A stretch of DNA of 36,107 bases from Amycolatopsis bullii (GTDB lineage: Bacteria; Actinomycetota; Actinomycetes; Mycobacteriales; Pseudonocardiaceae). Positions 22,638-32,000 of this stretch are shown piece by piece. The position numbers were made by a program, and so were the translations under genes. The DNA lies in contig NZ_BNAW01000071.1 of the NCBI RefSeq assembly GCF_014654205.1, forward strand, positions 1 through 36,107, in the 5' to 3' direction. Each line of letters opens with the position of its first letter. Position 1 is the first letter of the stretch. A model generated the notes under the pieces. That model worked only from the letters and a program-made list of their open reading frames with translations, did no database searches and was not told the origin of the DNA.

Positions 22638-24252
22638 ATACCGGGAGGGTGAGGCGGGACGGGTGGGCCGCGTCGTGGAACACCTCGAAACGGTTGGGCT
22701 TGCCATCCACCGCGGACGTGACCGGTTCGCCCGTGCCGTGGTTGCGCGCGAACCGCGGGAACGCGCCGCCCGCCACCTGCACGCGCAGGCGGTGGCCGCG
22801 GCGGAAGCGGTACGCCGTCGGGTCGAGGGTCACCTCCGCCGTCACCACGCCGTCCGCGTCCGCCGCCGGGAAGCCCGGGCGCAGGCGCAGGATCCCGTCG
22901 GTCACGTTGCGGGAAACCCCGCCGGCGTCGACGTCGCAGAGCCGGACGTAGACGTCGGCGTGACCCAGCTCGGTGCGCACGTGCACGGTCGCCGACACCT
23001 CGCCGATGACGTCGAGGTCCGACGGCAGCGGCTCGCCGGTGAACACCAGCACGTCCGGCCGGGCCTCGACCTCCTGGTTGTCACGCTGCTTCCACTCGCC
23101 CGTCAGCAGCGGGCCGCCGACCGCGGGGGTCGGGTCGGCCGGGTCGTAGGTGAACGTCGTCGGCAACGCCGGTTCGCCGACGTTTTCGCCGAGCCCGCCG
23201 ATCGGCCGCAGGTGCGCGTCGGTCGCCTTCGACGGCGGCGGCCAGGACTCGAAGTCCAGCCACGTCCCGGCGCCCTGCAGGAACAACCGGACCGGCGAGC
23301 GCTGCAGCTGGGTGCGGTCGCCGAGCAGGTGCGCGCGCAGGAAGCCAAGCTGGTCGCGGATCATCGGGCCCATGCTCGCCGGCTCGCCGTGGGCCCACGG
23401 CCCGATGGTGATCCGCGGCGCCTTGCCCGCGTCGGCGAGGAGCCGGAAGTCGCGCAGCTGCGAGCCGATGAACAGGTCGTACCAGCCGGTGACCATCGAC
23501 ACCGGGACGTCGAGCTTCGCGACTTCGGCGCTGTGGTCGGACATCGCCCAGTAGTCGTCTTCGGGGACGAAGTGCTCGGTGACGTCCTGCAGGAACTGCA
23601 CCGGCTTCCCGATCGCGGCGACGTCCGCGCGGCTGAGCGGCAGGAACGACATCGCCTTCCGCGTCTTCCGGGTCTGCAGCGGGTTCGGCAGCGTGGCGAA
23701 GCGCTCTTCCTGGCGGCCGATCAGCGCCGACCACGAGATCATGTTGTCCGCCGCGAGCACGCCGCCCGGGTAGAACGTCGAGACGAACTCCGACGCGGTC
23801 ACGCCCAGGCACATCGCGGCGAGCGGCGGGTCGAGGTACGGCCCGACCGCCCACTGCGTGTGCCCGAGGTAGCTGGCGCCGGCCATGCCGATGGCCCCGT
23901 CGCACCACGGCTGGGCGCGCAGCCACTCGGCGGTCGCGATGCCGTCCTCGCGTTCGAGGTGGAACGGCCGGAACTCGCCGCCGGAGCCGAACGAACCGCG
24001 GGTGCTCTGGACGACCGTCTGCAGCCCGTGCCGGGCGAACGTCTCGCCGAAGAGCTTCGAGAGGATGCCCTTGCGCCCGTACGGCGTGCGGATCAGCACG
24101 ACGGGCGCCGACGTCGTGCCGGCCGGGGCGTACCGGTCGGCGAGCAGCGTGACGCCGTCGGGCATCGGCACGGCGAGGTCCCGCGTCACGGCCGGCTGGG
24201 GGCCTTCGGCGCGGGGGAGTCCGAGCAGCTTGTCGACAAGTCGGTCCAGCAC
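22627..24252 (-). CDS. CocE/NonD-type hydrolase (X-Pro dipeptidyl-peptidase S15 fold)
   Basis: This 541-residue serine hydrolase has an N-terminal alpha/beta-hydrolase domain with the nucleophile in GMAGASYLGHTQWA (G-x-S-Y-x-G). The acid is in MVTGWYDLF and the His in IGPWAHGEP. A jelly-roll C-terminal domain starts at about residue 330 (LPTTFTYDPADPTPAVGGPLL, LVFTGEPLPSDLDVIGEV, RFRRGHRLRVQVAGGAFPRF). Members cleave cocaine esters, acyl side chains of beta-lactams or X-Pro dipeptides; the true substrate here is unknown. GTG 24252 follows GGAAGG by 9 nt and gives the usual start just before VPMPDGVTL. There is no signal peptide. The gene lies 50 bp downstream of aspA in the same direction and could be read from that operon. 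Confidence 0.9.
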   Translation of the reverse strand: MLDRLVDKLLGLPRAEGPQPAVTRDLAVPMPDGVTLLADRYAPAGTTSAPVVLIRTPYGRKGILSKLFGETFARHGLQTVVQSTRGSFGSGGEFRPFHLEREDGIATAEWLRAQPWCDGAIGMAGASYLGHTQWAVGPYLDPPLAAMCLGVTASEFVSTFYPGGVLAADNMISWSALIGRQEERFATLPNPLQTRKTRKAMSFLPLSRADVAAIGKPVQFLQDVTEHFVPEDDYWAMSDHSAEVAKLDVPVSMVTGWYDLFIGSQLRDFRLLADAGKAPRITIGPWAHGEPASMGPMIRDQLGFLRAHLLGDRTQLQRSPVRLFLQGAGTWLDFESWPPPSKATDAHLRPIGGLGENVGEPALPTTFTYDPADPTPAVGGPLLTGEWKQRDNQEVEARPDVLVFTGEPLPSDLDVIGEVSATVHVRTELGHADVYVRLCDVDAGGVSRNVTDGILRLRPGFPAADADGVVTAEVTLDPTAYRFRRGHRLRVQVAGGAFPRFARNHGTGEPVTSAVDGKPNRFEVFHDAAHPSRLTLPVFSG

Positions 24253-24302
24253 GGGCGCCCGCCTTCCGAAGTGGAGTAGATCCTTCCGGATTCGACGGTA
24301 CC

Positions 24303-25694
24303 TCAGTTCGCGCGGGCGAGCGTTTCCGGTCGCAGCAGCTTCGCCAGCTCCTCGGCCGGGATCAGCCCCTTCTCGACGACGAGCTCGGCGACCCCGCGCC
24401 CGGTGGCCAGTGCCTCCTTCGCGATCTCCGTCGCGGCCGCGTAGCCGATGCTCGGGTTGAGCGCCGTCACCAGGCCGATCGAGTTCTCGACGTAGGCGCG
24501 CAGGACGTCGACGTTCGCCGTGATCCCGGCGACGCATTTCGAAGCGAGGGTCCGGCAGGCCGCGCCCAGGTGCGTGATGCTCTCCGACAGCGAGTGCAGG
24601 ATGATCGGCTCGAACGCGTTGAGCTGCAGCTGGCCGGCCTCGGCGGCCATCGTCACGGTGACGTCGTTGCCGATCACCTCGAACGCGACCTGGTTGACCA
24701 CCTCGGGGATCACCGGGTTGATCTTGCCGGGCATGATCGACGACCCGGCCTGCACCGGCGGCAGGTTGATCTCGTTCAGCCCGGCGCGCGGGCCCGAGGA
24801 CAGCAGCCGCAGGTCGCTGCAGCTCTTGGAGAGCTTGACCGCGATCCGCTTGAGGACACCGGAAAGGTGCACGAACGCGCCGCAGTCCTGGGTCGCTTCG
24901 ACGAGGTCCGCGGCGGTGACGACCGGCAGCCCGGTGATCTCGCGCAGGTGGCGGCACGCGGCTTCGGCGTACCCCGGCGCGGCGTTGAGGCCGGTGCCGA
25001 TCGCGGTCGCGCCCAGGTTGATCTCGTGCAGCAGCGCGACGGCTTCGTTCAGCCGCTGCCGGTCCTCGCCGAGCATCACCGCGTAGGTGCCGAACTCCTG
25101 GCCGAGCGTCATCGGCACGGCGTCCTGCAGCTGCGTGCGGCCCATCTTCAGCACGTCGTGGAACTCGACGGCCTTGGCGGCGAACGCCTTCTCCAGCACG
25201 ACCATCGACTCGGACAGCTCGCGCACGGCGATGATCGTCGCGACGTTCACCGCCGTCGGGTACGCGTCGTTCGTCGACTGCGAGAGGTTGACGTGCTCGT
25301 TGGGGTGCACGACGTGGTAGTCGCCCTTGGCGTGCCCGAGCAGCTCGAGGGCCCGGTTCGCGATGACCTCGTTGGCGTTCATGTTGGTCGACGTCCCGGC
25401 GCCGCCCTGGATGACGTCGACGACGAACTCGCCGTGCAGCGCGCCTTCGCGGATTTCCCGGCAGGCCGCGCAGATCGCGTCGGCGATGTCGGGGGAGAGC
25501 AGGCCCAGCTCGGCGTTGGCGCGCGCGGCCGCTTCCTTCACCGAGGCCAGCGCCTCGACCAGGTGCGGGTACGCGGCGAGCGTCGTGCCCGTGATCGGGA
25601 AGTTCTCGCGGGCGCGGGCGGTGTGCACGCCCCAGTACGCCTCGGCGGGGACGTCCTTGTCGCCCAGCAGGTCGTGTTCGCGGCGGGTGGTCAT
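24303..25694 (-). CDS. Aspartate ammonia-lyase (aspartase)
   Basis: This 463-residue enzyme of the fumarase/aspartase superfamily converts L-aspartate to fumarate plus ammonia. The signature loop GSSIMPGKINPVIPE contains the catalytic Ser; GGAGTSTNMNANEVIANRALE, HPNEHVNLSQSTNDAYPTA and GRTQLQDAVPMTLGQEF are the other conserved blocks. These, with EHDLLGDKDVPAEAYWG at the N-terminus, distinguish it from class II fumarase. The start is ATG 25694, with GGGGAG upstream; it overlaps the stop of the asparaginase gene by four bases (ATGA). It is the last enzyme of the operon, feeding asparagine carbon into the TCA cycle. Confidence 0.95.
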   Translation of the reverse strand: MTTRREHDLLGDKDVPAEAYWGVHTARARENFPITGTTLAAYPHLVEALASVKEAAARANAELGLLSPDIADAICAACREIREGALHGEFVVDVIQGGAGTSTNMNANEVIANRALELLGHAKGDYHVVHPNEHVNLSQSTNDAYPTAVNVATIIAVRELSESMVVLEKAFAAKAVEFHDVLKMGRTQLQDAVPMTLGQEFGTYAVMLGEDRQRLNEAVALLHEINLGATAIGTGLNAAPGYAEAACRHLREITGLPVVTAADLVEATQDCGAFVHLSGVLKRIAVKLSKSCSDLRLLSSGPRAGLNEINLPPVQAGSSIMPGKINPVIPEVVNQVAFEVIGNDVTVTMAAEAGQLQLNAFEPIILHSLSESITHLGAACRTLASKCVAGITANVDVLRAYVENSIGLVTALNPSIGYAAATEIAKEALATGRGVAELVVEKGLIPAEELAKLLRPETLARAN

Positions 25695-26602
25695 CGCAAG
25701 CTCCCCACGGACGAGGTGAAACGCAGGTTCTCCGGGCCGGGCGGCACGTCGGCCCCGCACAGCCCGAGCAGCGCGGCCAGCACCGGGTACCGCGCCCGGT
25801 CCCCGCCGTCGGCGATCTTGACCGCGATCGCCGTGCCGTCCGGCAGCGCGGCGACCTGGACGGCCTCGAAGCCGTCCTTGGCGATCAGCCCGGGCACCGC
25901 GCGCATGACGGCGGTGACGTCCCGGCGGCTGCCGCCGACCAGCTCGGGGTGCCGCCGGATGCCGTCGGCGACCAGGCCTTCCGGCGTGCCGGGCGCGGCG
26001 GTGGCGATCTTCGACACGGCCGTCGCGAGCCCGCGCAGCGTCGTCGCGAAGAGCGGCGCGCCGCAGCCGTCGACGGCCACGCGGGCGATCTCGTGCCCGG
26101 TCAGGTCCTCGACGGTGGCCGCGATCGCGCGCTGCAGCGGGTGGGCCGGGTCGAGGTAGCCCTCGGTGCCCCAGCCGTTCAGCTCGCAGGTCGCGAGCAT
26201 CGCCGCGTGCTTGCCGGAGCAGTTGTGCCCGAGCCGGCTCGGCGCCCGGCCGGTCGCGATCCAGCGGTCCCGCTCGACCGGGTCGAACGGGAAGTCCGCC
26301 GGGTTGCCCAGCCGGTCGGGGGAGCGTCCGTCGAGGACCTCGAGCACGGCGTCGAGGTGCATGGCCTCGCCGGAGTGGCTGGCCGCGGCGATCGCGAACC
26401 CGGCGGGGGACAGGCGCAGCCCGAGCCGCGCCATCGCCGTGGCCTGCAGCGGTTTCGCCGTCGAGCGCGGGTACATCGGCGTGTCGACGTCCCCGGCGGC
26501 GAACCGCGTCGAGCCGTCCGGGGCGAGCACCACGGCCGAACCGTGGTGGACGCCCTCGACCAGGCCGTCGCGGATCAGCTCGACGAGGGGTTCGTGAGTC
26601 AC
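25691..26602 (-). CDS. L-asparaginase, class 3 (Rhizobium etli AnsA/ReAV type)
   Basis: This 303-residue enzyme hydrolyses L-asparagine to aspartate and ammonia. It belongs to the Asparaginase_II (PF06089) family, unrelated to the E. coli enzymes. Serine-lysine catalytic residues occur in PRSTAKP (S47, K50); HNCSGKH (C128, K131) and VDGCGAP (C180) match the Cys-Lys-Cys zinc site described for ReAV, and ASHSGE supplies the second Ser region. There is no signal peptide, so it is cytoplasmic. GTG 26602 overlaps the TGA of the permease gene (GTGA), and its own stop overlaps the ATG of aspA, so all three should be translated in step. Confidence 0.92.
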   Translation of the reverse strand: MTHEPLVELIRDGLVEGVHHGSAVVLAPDGSTRFAAGDVDTPMYPRSTAKPLQATAMARLGLRLSPAGFAIAAASHSGEAMHLDAVLEVLDGRSPDRLGNPADFPFDPVERDRWIATGRAPSRLGHNCSGKHAAMLATCELNGWGTEGYLDPAHPLQRAIAATVEDLTGHEIARVAVDGCGAPLFATTLRGLATAVSKIATAAPGTPEGLVADGIRRHPELVGGSRRDVTAVMRAVPGLIAKDGFEAVQVAALPDGTAIAVKIADGGDRARYPVLAALLGLCGADVPPGPENLRFTSSVGSLR

Positions 26603-28020
26603 ATGCCCTCCTCGTCGAACGCCCGCATGTCGATCCGCTTGCGCACGCCGAACCAGCCGGCGACCAGGGCGACGAGGATGGCGGGCAGCGCGAGCAGGGT
26701 GATCCGGCCGGTCTCGTCGAAGCCCATCAGCACCACGACCGCGGCGAGGAACACCAGCGTCGCGATCTCGGTGTAGGGCGAGAACGGCAGCCGGAACGAC
26801 GGCCGCTCGAGGCCGTCGCGCTTGGCCCGGCGCACGAACAGCAGGTGGCAGAGCACGATGATGGCCCAGGTGGCGAGGATGCCGATCGCGGCGAAGTTCA
26901 GCACGATGTCGAAAGCTTCCTTCGGCACCAGGTAGTTGAGCCCGACGCCGAGCACGCAGACGGCCGCGGTGAGCAGGATCCCACCGTAGGGCACGTGGTT
27001 GCGGTTCATCACGCCGGTGAACTTCGGCGCCGAGCCCGCCATCGCCATCGACCGCAGGATGCGGCCGGTCGAGTAGAGGCCGGAGTTCAGGCTGGACAGC
27101 GCGGCGGTGAGCACGACCAGGTTCATCACGCTGTCGGCCGCGGGCACGCCCAGGTGCGAGAGCACGGTGACGAACGGGCTCTGGTCCTTGGTGTAGGAGC
27201 TCCACGGCAGCAGCATCGCCAGCAGCACGACCGAGCCGACGTAGAAGACCAGGATGCGCCACATGATGGAGTTGATCGCCTTCGGCATGATCTTCTCCGG
27301 GTTCTCGGTCTCGCCCGCGGCGACGCCGACCAGCTCGACCGAGGCGTAGGCGAACACCACGCCCTGCACGATCAGCACCATCGGCAGCAGCCCGGACGGG
27401 AAGATCCCGCCGTGGTCGGCGATCAGCTGCGGGCCGCCCGCGACGCCGTCGATCGGCGTCTGCGTCACCAGCAGGAAGATGCCGATCACCATGAACAGCA
27501 CGAGCGCGGCGACCTTGATGATGGCGAACCAGAACTCCATTTCGCCGAACAGCTTCACCGACACCATGTTCAGCGTCAGGACGACGGCGAGCGCGATCAG
27601 CGCAAGCACCCATTGCGGGATCGGCGAGAAGAAGGACCAGAAGTGCGCGTACAGCGCGATCGCCGTGATGTCGGCGATGCCGGTGGTCGACCAGTTGAGG
27701 AAGTGCATCCAGCCGGCGACGTACGCGCCCTTCTCGCCCATGAACTCGCGGGCGTAGGAGACGAAGGCGCCGCTGGAGGGCCGGTACAGGATCAGCTCGC
27801 CGAGCGCGCGGACGACGAAGAAGGCGAAGAGCCCGCAGACGCCGTAGACGATCGCCAGCGCCGGGCCGGCCTGGGCGAGCCGCCCGCCGGCGCCGAGGAA
27901 CAGGCCGGTGCCGATCGCCCCGCCGATGGCGATCATGTTCACGTGCCGGGGCTTGAGGGCCTTGCGGTAACCGGCGTCGCCCGCGTCGGCGGTCGTGGCC
28001 GTGAGGGTCTGTTCGCTCAC
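26599..28020 (-). CDS. L-asparagine permease (AnsP-like, APC superfamily)
   Basis: This 473-residue amino-acid:proton symporter has 12 expected membrane spans. The APC hallmark NMIAIGGAIGTGLFLGAGGR opens the first span and PSSGAFVSYAREFMGEKGAY follows the third. ALSSLNSGLYSTGRILRSMA lies in the eighth-to-ninth region. These blocks and the overall sequence resemble E. coli AnsP as I recall it. Linkage to asparaginase and aspartase supports asparagine (possibly also aspartate) as substrate. It starts inside the last codon of gntR (ATGA overlap at 28017-28020). Confidence 0.9.
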   Translation of the reverse strand: MSEQTLTATTADAGDAGYRKALKPRHVNMIAIGGAIGTGLFLGAGGRLAQAGPALAIVYGVCGLFAFFVVRALGELILYRPSSGAFVSYAREFMGEKGAYVAGWMHFLNWSTTGIADITAIALYAHFWSFFSPIPQWVLALIALAVVLTLNMVSVKLFGEMEFWFAIIKVAALVLFMVIGIFLLVTQTPIDGVAGGPQLIADHGGIFPSGLLPMVLIVQGVVFAYASVELVGVAAGETENPEKIMPKAINSIMWRILVFYVGSVVLLAMLLPWSSYTKDQSPFVTVLSHLGVPAADSVMNLVVLTAALSSLNSGLYSTGRILRSMAMAGSAPKFTGVMNRNHVPYGGILLTAAVCVLGVGLNYLVPKEAFDIVLNFAAIGILATWAIIVLCHLLFVRRAKRDGLERPSFRLPFSPYTEIATLVFLAAVVVLMGFDETGRITLLALPAILVALVAGWFGVRKRIDMRAFDEEGM

Positions 28021-28730
28021 TTGTCCCCGTTCACGATGCTGGTCAGAGTGGCTTCGACGTGCGTCAGGTGTGCCGTCATGGCTTCGACGGCCTGCTGTTC
28101 GGAACCGCTTTCGATCGCGGTGACGATGTCCCGGTGCTCGATGTTCGACTGGTGGCGCCGGTCGCCGAGCTGGTTGAGGAAGGCGGACTGGCGGGCGAGC
28201 GCGTCCCGGATCTCCTCGATCACCTTCCCGAACACGGGGTTGCCCGAGGCCTGGGCGATGGTGATGTGGAAGAGCGAGTCGAGCGCGACCCAGGCCGTGT
28301 TGTCGGTCTCGGCGTCCATCCGGTCGAGCAGGTGGGCGAGCAGGTCGAGGTCGTCCTGGCTGCGCCGCACGGCCGCGTAGCCGGCGACGGGGATCTCGAC
28401 GTGCCGGCGCACCTCGATGAGGTCGCGGGCCGAGTAGGGGCCAAAGGTGGGGTTGTCCGCCGGGCCGGTCGCGGTGACGAAGGTGCCCTTGCCGGTCCTC
28501 GACTCGGTCATGCCGAGCGCCTGGAGGCCGCGGAGGGCTTCCCGGATCACCGACCGGCTGACCTCGAACTCCCTGCTCAAGGCGGCTTCCGAGGGAAGCT
28601 TGGCGCCGACGGCGTACTCACCGCGTTCGATGGCGGCGCGCAGGTGGGCCAGCACGGCTTCCATGGCGCTCACCCGGCGAAGACCACCATGTCCACCTTG
28701 TCCGGCTGTCTGGCTGTCAGACAGGTTCAT
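28017..28730 (-). CDS. GntR/FadR-type regulator of the asparagine operon
   Basis: This 237-residue protein has a winged helix at about residues 25-95 (KLPSEAALSREFEVSRSVIREALRGL split over helices 2-3; RTGKGTFV is the wing) and an FCD-type C-terminal domain (DLIEVRRHVEIPVAGYAA, SLFHITIAQASGNPVFGKVI, EHRDIVTAIESG). It heads the operon gntR-ansP-ans-aspA. ATG 28730 was chosen because TTGACA (28766-28761), a 17-bp spacer and GAGCAT (28743-28738) end 7 nt upstream, which fits a leaderless start. An operator-like palindrome lies in codons 3-8, so autoregulation is likely. A shorter start at ATG 28664 (MEAVLAHLR) remains possible. The effector may be asparagine, aspartate or fumarate. Confidence 0.9.
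   Translation of the reverse strand: MNLSDSQTAGQGGHGGLRRVSAMEAVLAHLRAAIERGEYAVGAKLPSEAALSREFEVSRSVIREALRGLQALGMTESRTGKGTFVTATGPADNPTFGPYSARDLIEVRRHVEIPVAGYAAVRRSQDDLDLLAHLLDRMDAETDNTAWVALDSLFHITIAQASGNPVFGKVIEEIRDALARQSAFLNQLGDRRHQSNIEHRDIVTAIESGSEQQAVEAMTAHLTHVEATLTSIVNGDK
28707..28723. promoter_or_regulatory. Operator-like palindrome inside gntR codons 3-8
   Basis: TGTCTG-GCTGT-CAGACA is a perfect inverted repeat that extends to 7-bp arms (28706-28724). It lies just downstream of the predicted transcription start of the gntR operon. It is probably bound by the GntR protein itself. Confidence 0.7.
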
Positions 28731-28737
28731 GGCGGGA

Positions 28738-28766
28738 ATGCTCGGTGCCGGTGCCGCCGGTGTCAA
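28738..28766 (-). promoter_or_regulatory. Promoter of the gntR-ansP-ans-aspA operon
   Basis: A consensus -35 TTGACA (28766-28761), a 17-bp spacer and the hexamer GAGCAT (28743-28738) precede ATG 28730 by 7 nt. No ribosome binding site lies between, so the transcript probably begins at the ATG. Confidence 0.65.
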
Positions 28767-28811
28767 CGCGGGTCTCGACGTCTGTGGCCCACCTCACCCG
28801 CGCGGCGCCAG

Positions 28812-28868
28812 ATGCAGTGAATGACTCATTCCTGGCATCCGGCGCCAGGAATGAGTCATTCACTGCAT
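28812..28868. repeat. Nested 57-bp perfect palindrome (possible dispersed repeat)
   Basis: A 25-bp arm (28812-28836) and its exact complement (28844-28868) flank a 7-nt loop ATCCGGC. Each arm contains its own palindrome: GAATGACTCATTC (28819-28831) and GAATGAGTCATTC (28849-28861). The element sits between the divergent gntR operon and dnaE, so it is not a terminator of either. From memory, GAATGACTCATTC-type repeats recur in Amycolatopsis intergenic regions; I see only this locus in the window. The rest of the gap 28731-29063 holds promoters: a possible dnaE -10 is TAGGGT (29008-29013). Confidence 0.9.
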
Positions 28869-29063
28869 TCCGCCACCGGGGGCCGGCGTCCCGGTGTGAC
28901 CGGTCGGCAGCGGCGCGTGTCGTGATCGTTTCCGCCCGAAGGAGCCGCGCGTCGGTGCGCTCCTGCGGCGCCGCCGAGGCGCACAATCGAGCCCGGCGAG
29001 CGCGGGATAGGGTGGGAGACCCGCCGCGCGCCGGTCCGATCCACCTAGGGGAGGTTTTCGCTG

Positions 29064-32000
29064 GTGTCGAACGATTCCTTCGTCCACCTGCACGTCCACA
29101 CCGAGTACTCCATGCTCGACGGTGCGGCGAAGATCGCCCCCCTCTTCGCGGAGGCGGCGCGCCTCGGCATGCCCGCGGTCGGCATGACCGACCACGGCAA
29201 CATGTACGGCGGCGACGAGTTCTACCAGCAGTCCAAGAAGGCCGGCATCAAGCCGATCATCGGCATCGAGGCCTACATCGCGCCGGAGAGCCGGTTCCAC
29301 AAGAAGCCCGTCTTCTGGGGCCAGGCCAACCAGCGCGGCTCGGACGAGTTCGGTGAGGGCGGCGACGTCTCCGGTGGCGGTGCGTACACGCACATGACCA
29401 TGCTCGCGTCGAACGCCACCGGGCTGCGGAACCTGTTCAAGCTGTCCTCGCTGGCGAGCATGCAGGGCTACTACCGCAAGCCCCGGATGGACCGCGAGCT
29501 GATCGCCGAGAACCACTCGGGGATCATCGCGACCACCGGCTGTCCGTCGGGCGAGGTGCAGACCCGGCTGCGGCTGGGCCAGAAGGAGGCGGCCATCCAG
29601 GCCGCGTCCGACTACAAGGACATCTTCGGCGCCGACAACTTCTTCCTCGAGCTGATGGACCACGGCCTGCCGATCGAGCGGTCGGTCCGCGAGGGCCTGC
29701 TGGAGATCGGCCGGCTGCTCGACCTCAAGCCGATCGCCACCAACGACTCGCACTACGTCACCAAGGACCAGGCAGACACGCACTCGGCGCTGCTGTGCGT
29801 CCAGGCGGGCAAGACCCTCAACGACCCGACCCGGTTCAAGTTCGACGGCGACGGCTACTACCTCAAGTCCGCCGCCGAGATGCGCGAGTACTGGGACAAG
29901 GAGGTCCCGGGCGCGGCCGACACGACGCTGATGATCGCCGAGCGCGTCGAGTCCTACGAAGAGGTCTACTCGCACAAGGACCGGCTGCCGTTCTTCGAGG
30001 TGCCGGAGGGGTACGACCAGGGCGGCTGGCTGCGCGAAGAGGTCCAGCGCGGCCTCAAGTGGCGCTTCCCGGACGGCGTGCCGGACCCGTACTACAACGA
30101 GCGCATCGAGATCGAGCTCGACGTCATCATCGGGAAGGGCTTCCCGGCCTACTTCCTCATCGTCGCCGACCTCATCAGCTACGCCCGCAAGGTCGGCATC
30201 CGGGTCGGTCCCGGCCGTGGTTCGGCCGCCGGTTCGCTGGTCGCGTACGTGCTCGGTATCACCAACCTGGACCCGATCCCGCAGAAGCTGCTGTTCGAGC
30301 GGTTCCTGAACCCCGAGCGCGTCTCGATGCCCGACATCGACATCGACTTCGACGACCGCCGTCGCGGCGAGATGATCCGGTACGCGACGGACAAGTACGG
30401 CGCGGACAAGGTCGCCCAGGTCATCACCTTCGGCACGATCAAGACCAAGGCGGCGATCAAGGACTCCGCCCGCGTCCACTTCGGCCAGCCCGGGTACGCG
30501 ATCGCGGACAAGATCTCCAAGGCGCTGCCGCCGCCGATCATGGCGAAGGACATCCCGCTCTCGGGCATCGTCGACTCCAAGCACGAGCGCTACGGCGAAG
30601 CCGCCGAGGTCCGCGCGCTCGTCGAGACCGACGAAGAGTGCAAGACGATCTTCGAGACCGCCCGCGGCCTCGAGGGCCTGATCCGCAACGCCGGCGTCCA
30701 CGCCTGCGCGGTCATCATGTCCTGCGACCCGCTCACCGACGCCATCCCGCTCTGGCAGCGTGACGACGGCTCGATCATCACCGGCTGGGACTACCCGTCG
30801 TGCGAGGCCATCGGCCTGCTGAAGATGGACTTCCTCGGCCTGCGCAACCTCACCGTCATCGGTGACGCGATCGACAACATCAAGGCCAACCGCGGGGTCG
30901 ACGTCGACCTCGACACGCTCGGCGTCGACGACCCCGAGACGTACAAGCTGCTGGCTCGCGGCGACACGCTCGGCGTGTTCCAGCTGGACGGCGGCCCCAT
31001 GCGCGACCTGCTGCGGCGCATGGAGCCCACGGTGTTCGACGACATCGTCGCGGTCGGCGCGCTGTACCGCCCCGGCCCGATGGGCATGAACGCGCACAAC
31101 GACTACGCCGACCGCAAGAACAACCGGCAGAAGGTCAAGCCGATCCACCCGGAGCTCGACGAGCCGCTGCGGGAGATCCTGGCCGACACCTACGGCCTGA
31201 TCGTGTACCAAGAGCAGATCATGCACATCGGCCAGAAGGTGGCCGGGTACACGATGGGGCGCGCGGACGTGCTCCGCCGCGCGATGGGCAAGAAGAAGAA
31301 GGAAGTCCTCGACAAGGAGTACGAGGGCTTCGAAGAGGGCATGCGGAACAGCGACCTGGTCCCGGGCGGGTTCTCGAAAGAGGCGATCAAGGCCCTCTGG
31401 GACACGATCCTCCCGTTCGCCGGGTACGCGTTCAACAAGAGCCACGCGGCCGCGTACGGCCTGATCTCGTACTGGACCGCCTACCTCAAGGCGAACTTCA
31501 CCGCCGAGTACATGGCGGCCCTGCTCACCTCGGTGGGTGACAACAAGGACAAGTCGGCGGTCTACCTGTCCGAGTGCCGCCGCCTCGGCATCAAGGTGCT
31601 GCCGCCGGACGTCAACGAATCGGCCCTGCGCTTCGCGGCCGTCGGGGACGACATCCGCTTCGGGCTGGGTGCGGTCCGCAACGTCGGCCAGAACGTCGTC
31701 GAGTCGATCATCAAGACCCGCGAGGAGAAGGGCAAGTACGCCTCCTTCACCGACTTCCTCGACAAGTCCGAGCTCGTGGCCTGCAACAAGCGGGTCATCG
31801 AGTCGCTGATCAAGGCGGGCGGGTTCGACTCGCTCGGCCACACTCGCCTGTCGATGATCCAGGTCCACGAGGACGCGGTCGAAGCCGTCGTCCCGCTCAA
31901 GCGCCAGGAGGCGATGGGCCAGTTCGACCTCTTCGGCTTCGGTGGCGACGAGGGGGAGGCGGCGCCGTCGTCGTCCCCGCTCGCGCACCTGAAGTTCGGC

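Noticed and set aside
28812..28868. The 57-bp palindrome as a transcription terminator
   Set aside because: Both flanking genes start, not end, at this gap.
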